DNA of 64,000 nucleotides from NCBI GenBank assembly GCA_039583875.1, contig CM077158.1, forward strand, positions 127,491,221 to 127,555,220, given 5' to 3'. Positions 42,661 to 54,583 of this stretch are shown here, in pieces. The position numbers and the translations under genes are program-made. Below the pieces are notes generated by a model. The model had not been told where the DNA came from. It did no database searches and saw only the letters and a program-made list of their open reading frames with translations. How positions within the stretch are numbered: the stretch's first letter is position 1; each line of letters opens with the position of its first letter. This DNA is from Platanthera guangdongensis. Lineage: Eukaryota; Streptophyta; Magnoliopsida; Asparagales; Orchidaceae.

Positions 42661-43937
42661 ATAACCCTCCGTAGCGGAAAGGAGGTGGTCGATCCAAAAC
42701 GGACCGACCCTCAGGTACATATTTCACCTCCGACCCCTCTTCCCCTTTCTTTGCTTACGCCGCCTTTACCAATTATAAAAGAAAAAATTATTTTAAACAA
42801 TGCTCTTCCATATCCGCATAAGTTAGAAAACGAGCGTTCGGACGCGCAATATGCAAAATTTATTTTATTATTAAAACAGATTCACATTAATGTTCCTTTT
42901 TGCGAGTTTATCTCGCAAATGCCCAAATATGCGAAATTTTTAAAAGAACTACTTTCTAATAAACGTAAATTAGAGGATATTTCGCATGTATCTCTCAACG
43001 CTGTCTGCTCGGCGGCCCTTACTAATAAATTTCCCACAAAACAAAACGACCCGGGACGGTTTTCCATCCCGTGCCTTTTTGGCGATATATTAGTAAAGTA
43101 CGCCTTAGCTGATTTAGGGGCTAGCATTAATCTAATGCCGTTATCGCTCTTTTCGCGTTTAGGTTTGGGTACTCCTAGTCCTACGAATATGCGCATCCAA
43201 TTAGCGGATCGCTCGGTTAAGTTCCCTATCGGGGTAGTGGAGGACGTCCTTGTCCGAGTCGACAAGTTTACCTTCCCGGTAGACTTCGTCATCTTAGATA
43301 TCGAGGAGGACGCCGAGGTACCAATAATACTCGGTCGCCCTTTTCTCGCCACCTCCCGCGCACTAATAGATGTTAGTAATGGTAGTCTTCTCCTCCGAGT
43401 AGGCGATGACCAAGTTACTTTCTCTATTAATCCCTCGATGGACAATTTGTCATCGAGCGACAATTTCTGCTACTCTTTAGATACCTTTTTTGGAGATCGT
43501 TCTTCTCCCATTTTCGAGTCCGTATTTTTAAACGACGATATTTATGCGCTCGAAAATTTTAAATGCGATGAGGATACTTCTTTAGACTTGCCTTTCGAAC
43601 CAATTGGTAAGAAAGACATAGGCATTAAAACCTCCCTAGAAGAACCGCCCATCCTAGACCTCAAACCCTTACCCGCATCGCTCAAATACGCATTTTTGGG
43701 AAAAGGTGATATGCTTCCCGTTATCATTTCTTCGGACTTGAGTGATTCGGAGACTTCCGATTTATTGGAAGTTCTATTTAAACATCGCCACGCAATTGCG
43801 TGACAAATCTCTGACTTAAAGGGGATTAGCCCCTCCTTTTGCACCCATAAGATTTTTCTTAATGATAATTGCCGCAAAACGATTCAGCCGCAGCGTCGTC
43901 TTAACCCAAACATGAAAGACGTCGTTAAAGCCGAAAT
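42661..43937 (+). pseudogene. pol: Element B: protease and RT start (truncated)
   Basis: The frame at 42685-43803 carries the Athila protease: ADLGASINLMP (active site) and IILGRPFLATSRALID, with TDRSVK replaced by ADRSVK. A TGA at 43801-43803, where A1 codes Trp, interrupts the region leading to RT; the sequence continues recognisably (FCTHKI, NPNMKDVVKAE) to 43937 and then changes abruptly to T2 LTR sequence. The catalytic RT core, RNase H and integrase are missing. Confidence 0.88.
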
Positions 43938-44867
43938 CATTCACACCACCCAAAAACACGGGCGAGGTGGTCACTATTGAACACACCACCCAAAAACAAA
44001 ACGGATATATATAATCTGTCTAACTGCGGAGGAGTCTCATACTCTCCACCATGCACCGCAGACATCCAAAAACCAGGTTGACTTCCACAGGGCACTAATG
44101 AAGGTGACAAACACTGCGGAGGTGGAATCGTCCACAAACTCCCGCATCCAAGAAACCCAAAGAAATCACAACACAAATATCTCGAGATTTTGGCTCGACA
44201 AATTCTACTTGACATTACTAGATTCCGGACATGGTTGATCAACCCTTAGGAACGATTTACAATCCTAATTAAACTCTAATACGTTTGATAACGAGAGCTA
44301 AGGCACTTAACCCATCGATAAGACACTTCAAGAACGATTAAACATAAATAGACAAGATCGAGTTTAGCATGACAAAACATCATAACAACATGTGATCAAC
44401 AAAGCGGTTAATCATAGCAATAGTTTGGAAGAATAAGTATAGAAAATTTTAGGGGACATAAAAACATAGCCGTTACCATCGAATCGGACAAGGAGAAATG
44501 AGGAGAAACCACCCCTTGCCTTGGTTTTACCGGAAAAGTCCACCGAATCACTGCACGTCGTAGATCGGGGCAAAAGGATGCGGGAGAAGTTGAAATCTAG
44601 ACAAAAATGACCAAAATAGAGGTTATGGTCAAAAAACTCTAACGAGAAATCTCAAGAAATGTGAAAGAAATTACCACGAGGGCGTAGCTCTCGGCGAGAG
44701 CTTTCCGGATCTATGCTCGGATGAAGATTTCGAGCACCGGAGCACCGTCGGCGGTCACCGGAAGGTTCACGAAATATTTACTCTCACGCTCACGCCGCTC
44801 TGGTTCGGGAGACAAGAATTGGAGAAGAAGAAGGAATTTTCTTTTCTTTCTAATAACCTAAATATAA

Positions 44868-44872
<5 letters not shown>

Positions 44873-44948
<76 letters not shown>
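44873..44948. repeat. (TA)n microsatellite in T2 3' LTR
   Basis: An uninterrupted TA run of about 38 units. The matching position in the right LTR (about 53443-53476) has a shorter, interrupted run. Confidence 0.95.
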
Positions 44949-44951
<3 letters not shown>

Positions 44952-45179
44952 ATATATAAATATATTTATAAATATATATATGTTTATAAAAAATTCTTTC
45001 TAAAATGAGCTATATATGCGCGGGTGCGCAGAAGACGAAAATAAGAGTTTAGCAATGCTTCAAATCGAAAAGTAACCAACATAAAAGTTGTAGATCTCGT
45101 CGAGACGCACAAATTTCATGTTAACCATTTTCCCATATGACATCATTTTGATGCTCAAAATGGCTCTCGAATATAAACT

Positions 45180-45520
45180 GCAACGGACTACACGAGAACA
45201 GGCTTACGGGTACTCGAGTAGATAGAAATATTACTCGTGTAGGTAGAAATATTACTCGTGTAGGTAAAAATATTACTCGTGTATGTAGAAAGCAGCACTC
45301 GAGAGAAAGAGAACTACCCGAGTAGGTCCAATAATCACTCGAGTAGCAGGAAGAAAAGTACTCGTGTAAATAAGAGAAACGACTCGAGTAAAAAATAGAA
45401 GCAGTACTCGAGTGGTATGGAGGGTACTCGAGTATTCAGGAAATCGAAATTGCATGCACAGGAGATCTACTCGTGTAGAGCTGAAATCACTCGAGTAATA
45501 TAAAGACAGGGACTCGAGTA
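45180..45520. repeat. Element T2, 3' LTR: U3 array of ACTCGAGTA / ACTCGTGTA words
   Basis: About 18 copies of TACTCGAGTA, ACTCGTGTAG or close variants are spaced 15-30 bases apart, upstream of the TATA-like motif in element orientation. The array is repeated in the right LTR at 53720-54030. Confidence 0.88.
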
Positions 45521-46075
45521 ACTTTGCAGAATGAACAAATTCTTTGCAAATATATCCTGAAAATTAAACTATATAAATGAATAGTGTTTCAAATTTTTGA
45601 ATAGTACTTTTATATTAAAATATTCATGTTTATATCTTTTTGAATAAGGAAACTACGAGATCAAAACGGAGGCCAGAACACGCGCAAAATTAAACGAAAT
45701 TCACACCGTAGGCGAACACTGACGCTACGAACACAACGGCGAAGTCAAAAACATAATCCGACGAGCCATTCCCGAGATATTAATCTTCGAAGTATACGAC
45801 GAGCATAAACAAATCCAAAACTTCAATCGCGCGCTGAGACTCCAAAAATGCTCGGATTGCGACGAAACTTGACGAGCAAGTCCAAAATTACTTAACTTAA
45901 ATTCCAAATGCAAAATCTTCCCATTACAACAAGAATTCGGCCTACTCGACTGCACGGACGCGAAAATGCCTTAACGGCATTGCGCCGTCAACTCGACATT
46001 AAAAGTAACGCCACGAGGTCATAAATCTGACGTTGCCCAAACAAATAAAATCATCGAAAAATCGGGGGCGTTACA

Positions 46076-46095
46076 GTCACTCCCCCTAAAAGAAG
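46076..46095 (-). other. Element T2: polypurine tract
   Basis: The minus strand reads CTTCTTTTAGGGGGAGTGAC directly before the LTR start TGTAACGCCCCC. Confidence 0.85.
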
Positions 46096-46180
46096 TTTCG
46101 TCCCGAAACTTATCACAACTCCAAAACCAATCAAAACGATAAAAACAAACATAATTGAAAACATAACAACATACCTGAAA

Positions 46181-47742
46181 CTAAGAAAAGAGGTGTGGGT
46201 GAGATTTTCTCATCACCGATTCCAATTCCCACGTCGCGCTCTTGACGTCTTGATTTCTCCAAAGAATCTTGACCATAGGGATGGTCTTTCTCCGCAACAC
46301 ACGCTCTTGAGAATCCAGAACACGAATAGGTTCTTCCACATATGTAAGGTTGGGCTGAATCTGGGGTATCGAGTCGAGGACTTGATGGTCACTACGAACA
46401 CACTTCCGCAACTGGCTCACATGGAACACATCATGGGCAACAGGGAAGGTCGCAGGAAATTCCAACCTATAATGTGACACTCCGATGCGCTCGAGAATTT
46501 GGAAAGGTCCCACATACCGAGGGTCTAACTTGTGGTTCCTTCCAAACCTTTTAACACCAGACATCGGAGAAACCTTCAGAAAAACCAAGTCTCCAACCGC
46601 AAACTCCAGATCGACCATTCGAAGATTAGCATACTTCTCATAGCGCTCTTGAGCCACACGAAGCTTTTCCCGAATATGGGTCACGGCACAATTCATCTCT
46701 TCAAGAGCTTCCGGACCTAACAACGACCTCTCACCAACTTCAGCCCAAAACAAAGGAGTTCTACAACGCCTCCCATACAAGGCCTCAAACGGAGCCATCT
46801 GCAGACTCTCTTGATAACTATTATTATAAGAAATCTCCATGAGTCTGAGACGCTCATCCCAAGCACCACCATGATCCAAAATATAACACCTGATCATATC
46901 TTCTATGATCTGATTTACCCTCTCCGTCTGACCATTAGTCTGCAGATGATAGGCGGTGGAATACCTCAAATCGGTATCCAACCCCTCCTGTAAACTCTTC
47001 CAAAAGCGAGACGTAAATCTAGAGTCCCGATCTGATACGATGCTAACAGGCACACCATGTAACCTGATGAACTTTTCAAGATATAACTCAGCTATCTTCT
47101 TCATCGAGTACCCAATCTTAAATGGCACGAAGTGAGCACACTTCGTCAATCTGTAGACTATCACCCAAACAGAGTCGTGCCCACGGGGAGATTTTGGCAG
47201 ACCGGTGATGAAATCCATTGAAATATTTTCCCATTTCCAACTTGAAATATCAAGCGTTGTCAACTTACCGCCATGCCTTCTATGATCAGCCTTAACACGC
47301 TGACAAGTAAAACATTCTGATACAAACCTAGCGATGTCATTCTTCATCCCTGACCACCAAATAATTTGCTTTAGATCTTTATACATTTTTATGGAACCAT
47401 GGTGGTAGGCCACACTAGAACCATGAGCTTCAGCACAGATCTTAGCTCGAATATCGCCAAAGGCGGGGACGCAAAATCTACCACGATACTTCAGTGTATC
47501 CAACTCATCCAGGGAGAAATCCGGTAGCTCTCCCTTCACAGTTCTATTCTGGAGGTGCAACAAATCAGCATCATCCTTTTGGTGAGCTCGAGTAAGTGAA
47601 ATCCAAGAGGGTTTTTCTGCTTCCAAACTAGCAGGCACGGTATGACTCCCAACCTCAATATCCATCAACAAAAATTTTTCTACCAAGGACTGTACCGACA
47701 AATTAAAAATTTTAGCAGTCTTTCTACTCAAAGCATCGGCTA
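46181..47742 (-). pseudogene. pol: Element T2: integrase with chromodomain
   Basis: A 516-codon open frame (46181-47731) holds a near-complete integrase. In order: an HHCC zinc finger (about residues 102-145, ending CFTCQRVK), catalytic Asp in ISMDFITGLP (about 172), Asp in IVSDRDSRF (about 235), Glu in GQTERVNQIIEDM (about 275), the GPF motif in YVGPFQILERIG (about 385), and a C-terminal chromodomain (about 455-510, YVEEPIRVLDS ... ATWELESVM). Chromodomains direct integration to particular chromatin. All key residues look intact, but a one-base loss upstream (near 47754) puts it out of frame with RNase H. Confidence 0.9.
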
Positions 47743-49020
47743 CTACATTAGCCTTCCTGGATGATAAAGAATTTCCACTTCATAATCCGCCACATATTCT
47801 AACCACCGACGTTGGCGCAGATTTAGTTCTTTCTGAGTGAAGACGTACTTCAAACTCTTATGGTCAGTATAGATCTTGCACATCGCGCCATATATTAAGT
47901 GTCTCCAAAGCTTCAGTGCATAAATTACGACAGCAAACTCCAAATCATGCGTCAGATAGTTTCTCTCGTGGATCTTTAGTTGTCTCGATCCATACGCAAT
48001 CACCTTACCATCTTGCATTAAAACGCAACCAAGTCCGATATGTGACGCATCAACATACACATCATACTCAACTTCTTCAGTAGGTAAGGTTAAAATCGGA
48101 GCAGTACATGATCTCCTCTTCAACTCTTGGAAAGCCTCTTCACATTTATCACTCCAAATGAAAGCAGTATTCTTCTGAGTAAGTCTAGTTAGAGGAGCAG
48201 ACAACACCGAAAATCCTTCCACGTATCTTCTATAATAGCCGGCTAGGCCTAAGAAACTCCTAATCTCCTTCGGCGTAGAAGGTCTCTCCCACTCCATTAC
48301 CGCAGAAATCTTGGTCGGGTCTACAGAAATATCGTCCTTGCTTACATCATGACCTAGAAAGGACACCTGAGGTAGCCAAAACTCACACTTGCTCAACATT
48401 GCATATAACTTATGCTCCCTTAGGGTCGACAAAACCAGACGCAAATGCTGAGTATGCTCCTCAACATTGCGAGAATACACCAAGACATCATCTATGAACA
48501 CAATAACAAATCGGTCCAAGAAATCCTTAAACACCTGATTCATCAAATCCATGAAAGCAGAGGGTGCATTGGTTAAACCAAAAGACATCACCAAAAACTC
48601 ATAATGTCCATGTCGAGAACGGAAAGCGGTTCGGGAAATATCTGCCTCTCGAATCCTCAACTGGTGGTAGCATGAGCGAAGATCGATCTTTGAAAATACC
48701 GAGCTACCACGCAATTGGTTGAACAAATAATCAATCCTTGGCAGGGGATATCTATTCGTAATTGTTATCTTGTTCAATTCCCTATAATCGATGCAAAGTC
48801 ACATCGATCCATCTTTTTTCTTGACGAAAAAAACAGGAGCACCCCATGGAGAAGTACTTGGCCTAATAAAACCACACCTCAGCAACTCATCGAGCTGAGT
48901 ACGCAACTCGTCCAACTCACGCGGAGCCATACGATATGGTGCTTTAGCAATAGGACGAGCACCTGGTTCGAGGTCTATCACAAACTCTATCTCCCTTTCA
49001 GGAGGAAGTCCTGGAAGACT
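47743..49020 (-). pseudogene. pol: Element T2: reverse transcriptase and RNase H
   Basis: RT starts with APYRMAP (48981 frame) and continues after a TGA at 48799-48801, where the family has Arg in a CGA context, into a 344-codon frame (47743-48777). Visible motifs are [16 protein letters not shown], catalytic FIDD in [24 protein letters not shown], and RNase [26 protein letters not shown] and YTDHKSL. The frame is lost near 47754 by a missing base within the Tyr-His-Pro-Gly region at the integrase junction. Confidence 0.9.
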
Positions 49021-49604
49021 ATCAGGAAAACATCTGGAAACTCTCGCACCACCGAGACATCCTCAAGACGTGGCGTAACAAAAGCTATTTCCAGAGCAGA
49101 AATAGAAACCAAAAATGCCTCGCAACCAGACTCTATAGCACGATAAGCACGTACTGCAGAAATGACAGGAGAAACTATGTCCTGAAATCCATAGACGCTC
49201 ATAGGTTGTCCGTCGTCCATTCTGAAATCCAATCACTTAGCCTTGCACTGGATGATCGCATCATACTTGGACAGCCAGTCCATGCCCAGAATCACGTCAA
49301 AATCAGACAGATCCAAAATCATCAGATCCGCATATGTCAGAAAATTGCCAAGATAAATAGGGCATCTCAGAACTCCTTGATTAGATATTACAGAATCACC
49401 GGAAGGGAGCTTGACATTGAAGGAGCCTCCCAAATGGTCTGCACTCAGGCGATGTTTATCGACAAATCTCCGGGCCACAAAGGAATGGGTGGCACCCGAA
49501 TCGAAAAGAACGCGCGCCCACCTATTCCGCACCTTAAACTCCCTTAAAACCGTAACATACATAACTAAACGAATGACAACTAGGGCAACAAAGATAACTA
49601 ACAA
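49021..49604 (-). pseudogene. pol: Element T2: protease and linker to RT
   Basis: The aspartic protease frame (49233-49604) has ARVLFDSGATHSF (active site intact) and FDVILGMDWLSKYDA. A TGA at 49233-49235 stands in a CGA-like context after CKAK. The linker (48987-49232) includes [14 protein letters not shown], after which a one-base loss near 49028 destroys the frame into RT. Confidence 0.88.
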
Positions 49605-49623
49605 GGATAAAATTAAACCGAGG

Positions 49624-50855
49624 CTAACCTGATATCACTTGCGTAGAGGTTTGGGCTTCCTCGCTGGTCATCACGTTCAGCTTTCCTTTTCCTTTATCCA
49701 GGCTTGGTGGCGGTGGCAGATCTCGAAGTGGGGCAGGCTGCAGTGGGGACTGAGCCTGGGGGCACGAAGACTTCTGGTGTCCCTTCTGCCCACACTGGAA
49801 GCAAACCCTTTCTTTCATCCAGCAGCGAGTCACGTCATGACCCTTCCTTGCACAGAACGTGCACACCAGCTCTCCCTTAGGTGCACCTTGGATGGCATGC
49901 TCCTGCTGCTGCTTCAGGGTGGCAGTCCTCTTGAAGCACCTTTCGTAGGGGTGGCCAGGTCGACCACAGAAGCTACACACATCCTTACTTTTCTTCTTAG
50001 AAGAAGGGCCAGATGCCCTGGATCTACCATCCTCAACACATTTTCTTTTCTCCTTCCTTGCCACAGCACCGCGGTTCTTGGCGTTTTCAATCGCCTCCAC
50101 TTTTAAAGCGGCTTCTAATGCTTCAACATAACTTCCAGCTTCGTAAGCGCATGCAACTGCTGGACATTGCTTCTTAGTCCTCCCAAGAAACGTTTCACTT
50201 TACCCTCCTCAGAAGCTACCAAATCCGGAGCGAACCTGCTCAGTTTGCTAAACTCAATTTCATACTCACTCACGGTGAGCTGTCTTTGCTTTAGATGCAG
50301 GAAGTTATTCATCGGGCGGTCTTGCTCGACCGAGGGTAGAAATTTCTTCAGTAGCATCTTCTTGAAAGATTCCCAAGTACAGCCTTCCCTCATGCTCTCT
50401 CTTTCCTGAATCCACCAACTCTTCGCCAGACCTTTTACCTGATATGCTGCAATCATCACCTTCTGGGCTTCTAGAATTCCAGAATACGAAAACATCTCCT
50501 CGATGGAGATGATCCAATCATCTATAACCACAAAGTCAGCACTCCCGTCGAAGGTGGGAGGTCCCAACTGCTGGAAGTGCGATATGAAATTCATTTCTGG
50601 TGGTATCGCCATCGGGGGCATCAGAGGAGCAAGGGTATCGGGCACGGCTTGGCCCAAGGCAGGCTCTTGCACTAAGGGTTGTTGCGCGGGAGCGACAGAC
50701 AAAAAAGACTGAATTTGCGATTGCATCACAACTAATTGCATCGACAGAGCCTTGTTGCTCTGACGCAGACTCTCGATAATCGCATCACTTTGCGCACGTG
50801 ATGACTCACCCTCCGATTGGGGAGTCGACCTCGTCGATGGACGCTTTGGCGGCAT
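49624..50855 (-). pseudogene. gag: Element T2: gag with three zinc knuckles
   Basis: The ATG at 50855 (MPPKRPSTRS) is the natural start. The capsid part has ADFVVIDDWIISIEEMF, YQVKGLAKSWWIQ and SVSEYEIEF-like SEYEIEFSKLSRFAP, ending VKRFLGGLR. A frame change near 50115-50165 separates it from the nucleocapsid, which has three CCHC-type knuckles in a row: CSFCGRPGHPYERC, CTFCARKGHDVTRC and CFQCGQKGHQKSSC. Three knuckles are more than the one seen in T1. It ends at 49624, 20 bases before the protease frame. Confidence 0.88.
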
Positions 50856-51524
50856 TTATAAAAGAAGCAAACGAACAACTCATCAAAATCCTAGCTTACG
50901 ACAATGCCACACAACTAGTTCAGACCATACTTAAAAGACACTTGCTTACACTGCAACTTGCTCTGGGATTTTATAATGATGCTATGTCCTACTTAGGATG
51001 ATATCCTCTCATCCTATTGACTTTTGTGCCTATGACATGAATGCATGAGTTTATATTCTTTTTCTAATTTAAAACCATATGTATACATATGTTATCCCGC
51101 AAATCTTTAGCTTGGCACATTATGCTTATGCAATGTTATCTTATGCATGATTGTGCTATGCATTCTAAAAAGGCCCTAATGCATGTCATGTGCGGCGTAC
51201 GCATGAAAATATTATGCATCCCATACTACATAACATTCTCATGCAACGAAAAAGGAAACATGGTAGTCGCATTCATGTGGTGAGGTTATGCATCCCATAC
51301 TACATAACCCTCACATGTTGCCCCTATGGTGGATCCATATCCAGACACATATTATGCATCCCATACTACATAATATGCCTCGTATACTTCATGTTATGCC
51401 ATGAGTGTAGTGTTCGTGCTTCAGCCAAGACGTGCTGATGACATATCGGTGTGTGTATGATATGATGCTAAACACCTAATACCAACAAGGAAAGGTTGCC
51501 CGACAAATTGTCAAGCAACCTCCC
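50856..51524 (-). other. Element T2: gag leader with triple direct repeat
   Basis: The leader has no gene. The 19-base sequence ATGCATCCCATACTACATA occurs three times (51214-51232, 51288-51306, 51354-51372), 74 and 66 bases apart, with ATGTGAGG or ATTCTCATGC words between. Small ORFs at 51089-51438 are artefacts of this repeat. A structural or packaging role in the RNA is possible but not shown. Confidence 0.7.
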
Positions 51525-51534
51525 TCTGATACCA
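51525..51534 (-). other. Element T2: primer-binding site (tRNA-Met type)
   Basis: TGGTATCAGA on the minus strand, two bases after the LTR end GGTTGTGACA. Confidence 0.9.
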
Positions 51535-51536
51535 AC

Positions 51537-53441
51537 TGTCACAACCCCCATTTTCACCGCAAATAAAGCTTATCAGAGTAAAGGAAGATGCGCGCCATGA
51601 TGCCACGTCAGCAGGGGATAACTGCGGATGTTCAGGCATACACCAACTAAACATGAAGAAAGGTTCTTTTAAAGTTATTTTAAGGAAAATCAGTTACGTG
51701 CAGAAGTTAGCCGCATCTCTCGGCTTAGTGGATCATCTAGTCCACGAATTAAAATATATTATACGCTGCGGGAAAATACTTGATTAGATTAACTCAAACA
51801 TCCTACATGAGTAGAAACATCCCTAAAGGACAACTCATGTCATGTAAGACTCTAAATTTAGTATAGTAGGAAAAATAGCTTTTACGGTCGCTAAAAAAAA
51901 TAACCTGTTAGAGTTTCAAAATTATGCGATGCATGAAGTATTAGTAGTAGATTTTATAGTTGAAAATACCTAACGTGCATTCCTAACATAAATCCTCCCA
52001 GAGAACAACTAATCCACGATCACATTTAAAGAGATGAGTAGCTAGCAAGTATCAACAACTAACAAAATCAGTGGGCGCCAACAAACTAACACGAACCGAC
52101 GAACAAAAGTATGTCTGAACTAGTAAAACTAAAAAGCAAACAAACTACCTCGCTAAGACGAGGCAAACACCCACGGCCCACACTGCCGCAAGAAAACTCC
52201 AAAACCAGCACTGCTACCTGCTACAGCTCTGAACCTGAGGCATTCCAAAGAAAGAACACCTCAGCAAGAAGGTACAAGTAGTGACAGGAAAAGTAATAAG
52301 CCAAAATAAACAAAGGTCAACAGGGGTACCAACCCAAGACCAAAAGCACTTAAGTAAAGTACAAAAGAAAACAGGGCATCAACAGGAAAAGAACTCCTAC
52401 GTGATATATCACGTTCCATAAGAGTACACCAGATGCACAAGGATATAAGGTGGCTACATAAATATTTCACCAGAATGGAAAATACAACACCTTTATTAGG
52501 CACATGTGGTCTACTCTACCCAAAAACACTACGAAGTGGTCACTCTTGGACACACCACCCAAAAACAAAACGGATATATATAATCCGTCTAACTGAGGAG
52601 GAGTCTCATACTCTCCACCATGCACCGCAGACATCCAAAAACCAGGTTGACTTCCACAGGGCACTAATGAAGCTGACAAACACTGCGGAGGTGGAATCGT
52701 CCACAAACTCCCGCATCCCAGAAACCCAAAGAAACCACAACACAAATATCTCGAGATTTTGGCTCGACAAATTCTACTTGACATTACTAGATTCCGGACA
52801 TGGTTGATCAACCTTTAGGAACGATTTACAATCCTAATTAAACTCTAATACGTTTGATAACGAGAGCTAAGACACTTAACCCATCGATAAGACACTTCAA
52901 GAACGATTAAACATAAATAGACAAGATCGAGTTTAGCATGGCAAAACATCATAACAACATGTGATCAACAAAGCGGTTAATCATAACAATAATTTGGAAG
53001 AATAAGTGTAGAAAATTTTAGGGGACATAAAAACATAGCCGTTACCATCGAATCGGACAAGGAGAAATGAGGAGAAACCACGACTTGCCTTGGTTTTACC
53101 GAAAAAGTCCACTGAATAACTCCACGTCGTAGATCGGGGCAAAAGGATGCGGGAGAAGTTGAAATCTAGACAAAAATGGTCAAAATAGAGGTTAGGGCCG
53201 CAAAACCCTAACGAGAAATCTCAAGAAACGGGAAAGAAATTACCACGAGTGCGTAGCTCTCGGCGAGAGCTTTCCGGATCTATGCTCGGATGAAGATTTC
53301 GAGCACCGGAGCACCGTCGGCGGCCACCAGAAGGTTCACGAAATATTTACTCTCACGCTCACGCCGCTCTGGTTCGGGAGACAAGAATCGGAGAAGAAGA
53401 AGAAATTTTCTTTTCTTTCTAATAACCTAAGTATAAATATG

Positions 53442-53477
<36 letters not shown>

Positions 53478-54583
53478 AAGATATATAAATATATTTATAA
53501 ATATATATGTTTATAAAAAATTCTGTCTAAAAACGAGCTATATATGTGCGGGTGCGCGGAAGACAAAAATAGGGGTTTAGGACGGCTTCAAATTGAAAAG
53601 TAGCAAACATGAAAGTTGTATATCTCGTCGAGACGCACAAATTTCATGTTAACCATTTTCCCATACGACATAATTTTGATGCTCCAAAGGGCTCTCGAAT
53701 ATAAATTGCAACGGACTACACGAGAACAGGCTTACGGGTACTCGAGTAGGTAGAAATATTACTCGTGTATGTAAAAATATTACTCGTGTATGTAGAAAGC
53801 AGCACTCGAGAGAAAGAGAACTACTCGAGTAGGTCCAATAATCACTCGAGTAGGAGGAAGAAAAGTACTCGTGTAAATAAGAGAAACGACTCGAGTAAAA
53901 AAATAGAAGCAATACTCGAGTGGTAAGGTGGGTACTCGAGTATTCAGGAAATCGAAATTGCATGCACAGGAGAACTACTCGTGTAGAGCTGAAATCACTC
54001 GAGTAATATAAAGACAGGGACTCGAGTAACTTTGCAGAATGAACAAATTCTTTGCAAATATATCGTGTAAATTAAACTATATAAATGAATAGTGTTTCAC
54101 ATTTTTGAATAGTACTTTTATATTAAAATATTCATGTTTATATCTTTTTGAATAAGGAAACTACGAGATCAAAACGGAGGCCCGAACGCGCGCAAAATAA
54201 AACGAAATTCGCACCGTAGGCGAACACTGACGCTACGAACACAACGGCGATGTCAAAACCAGAATCCGACGAGCCATTCCCGAGATATTAATATTCGAAG
54301 TATACGGCAAACATAAACAAATCCAATACTTCAATCGCGCGCCGAGACTCCAAAAATGCTCGGATTGCGACGAAACTTGACGAGCAAGTCCAAAATTACT
54401 TAACTTAAATTCCAAATGCAAAATCTTCCCATTACAACAAGAATTCGGCCTACTCGACCGCACGGATGCGAAAATGCCTTAACGACATTGCGTCGTCAAC
54501 TCGACGTTAAAAGTAACGCCACGACGTCATAAATCTGACATTGCCCAAACAAATAAAATCATCGAAAAATCGGGGGCGTTACA
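51537..54583 (-). repeat. Element T2: 5' LTR (right), full length
   Basis: On the plus strand it runs from TGTCACAACCCCC (next to the PBS) to GGGGGCGTTACA, 3,047 bases. It contains the shorter TA run (53443-53476), a TATATAT motif (53539-53545), and the ACTCGAGTA array (53720-54030). Only its right 2.08 kb are matched by the left LTR. The left 970 bases have no partner in the window and hold no gene. Confidence 0.9.
53720..54030. repeat. Element T2, 5' LTR: U3 array of ACTCGAGTA / ACTCGTGTA words
   Basis: The same array as at 45180-45520, with one unit fewer near its left end, showing unit turnover since insertion. Confidence 0.88.

Larger units (their letters stand above)
38082..43937 (+). 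mobile_element. Element B: Athila-like element, 5' part, inserted in C2 gag
   Basis: It starts with an LTR related to the E LTRs, followed by an Athila PBS, gag, protease and the first part of the RT region. It stops abruptly at 43937, where the truncated LTR of T2 begins. The 5 bases before it (GGGAG, 38077-38081) would be its left target duplication; the right copy is lost. Confidence 0.85.
43938..46075 (-). repeat. Element T2: 3' LTR (left), truncated
   Basis: It matches about 52508-54583 of the right LTR with few differences, but the left end starts abruptly next to B. It contains a (TA)n run (44873-44948), an ATATATA promoter-like motif (45011-45017, minus strand), and the ACTCGAGTA word array (45180-45520). 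It ends GGGGGCGTTACA. The short ORFs here are not genes. Confidence 0.9.
43938..54583 (-). mobile_element. Element T2: Tekay-type chromovirus (Ty3/gypsy)
   Basis: The minus-strand order is 5' LTR (51537-54583), PBS, leader, gag, protease, RT-RNase H, chromodomain integrase, PPT, 3' LTR (43938-46075). LTRs of about 3 kb, an initiator-tRNA PBS and a C-terminal chromodomain fit the Tekay/Del group. The 3' LTR lacks its last 970 bases or so. No target duplication can be checked because the left end is lost. Confidence 0.9.

Noticed and set aside
45273..45455. Small Ser/Thr/Arg-rich ORFs in the T2 LTR (also 53649-53963)
   Set aside because: They are translations of the ACTCGAGTA word array.
51089..51438. 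Small Cys/His/Met-rich ORFs in the T2 leader, resembling secreted peptides
   Set aside because: They come from the three copies of ATGCATCCCATACTACATA and have no independent support.
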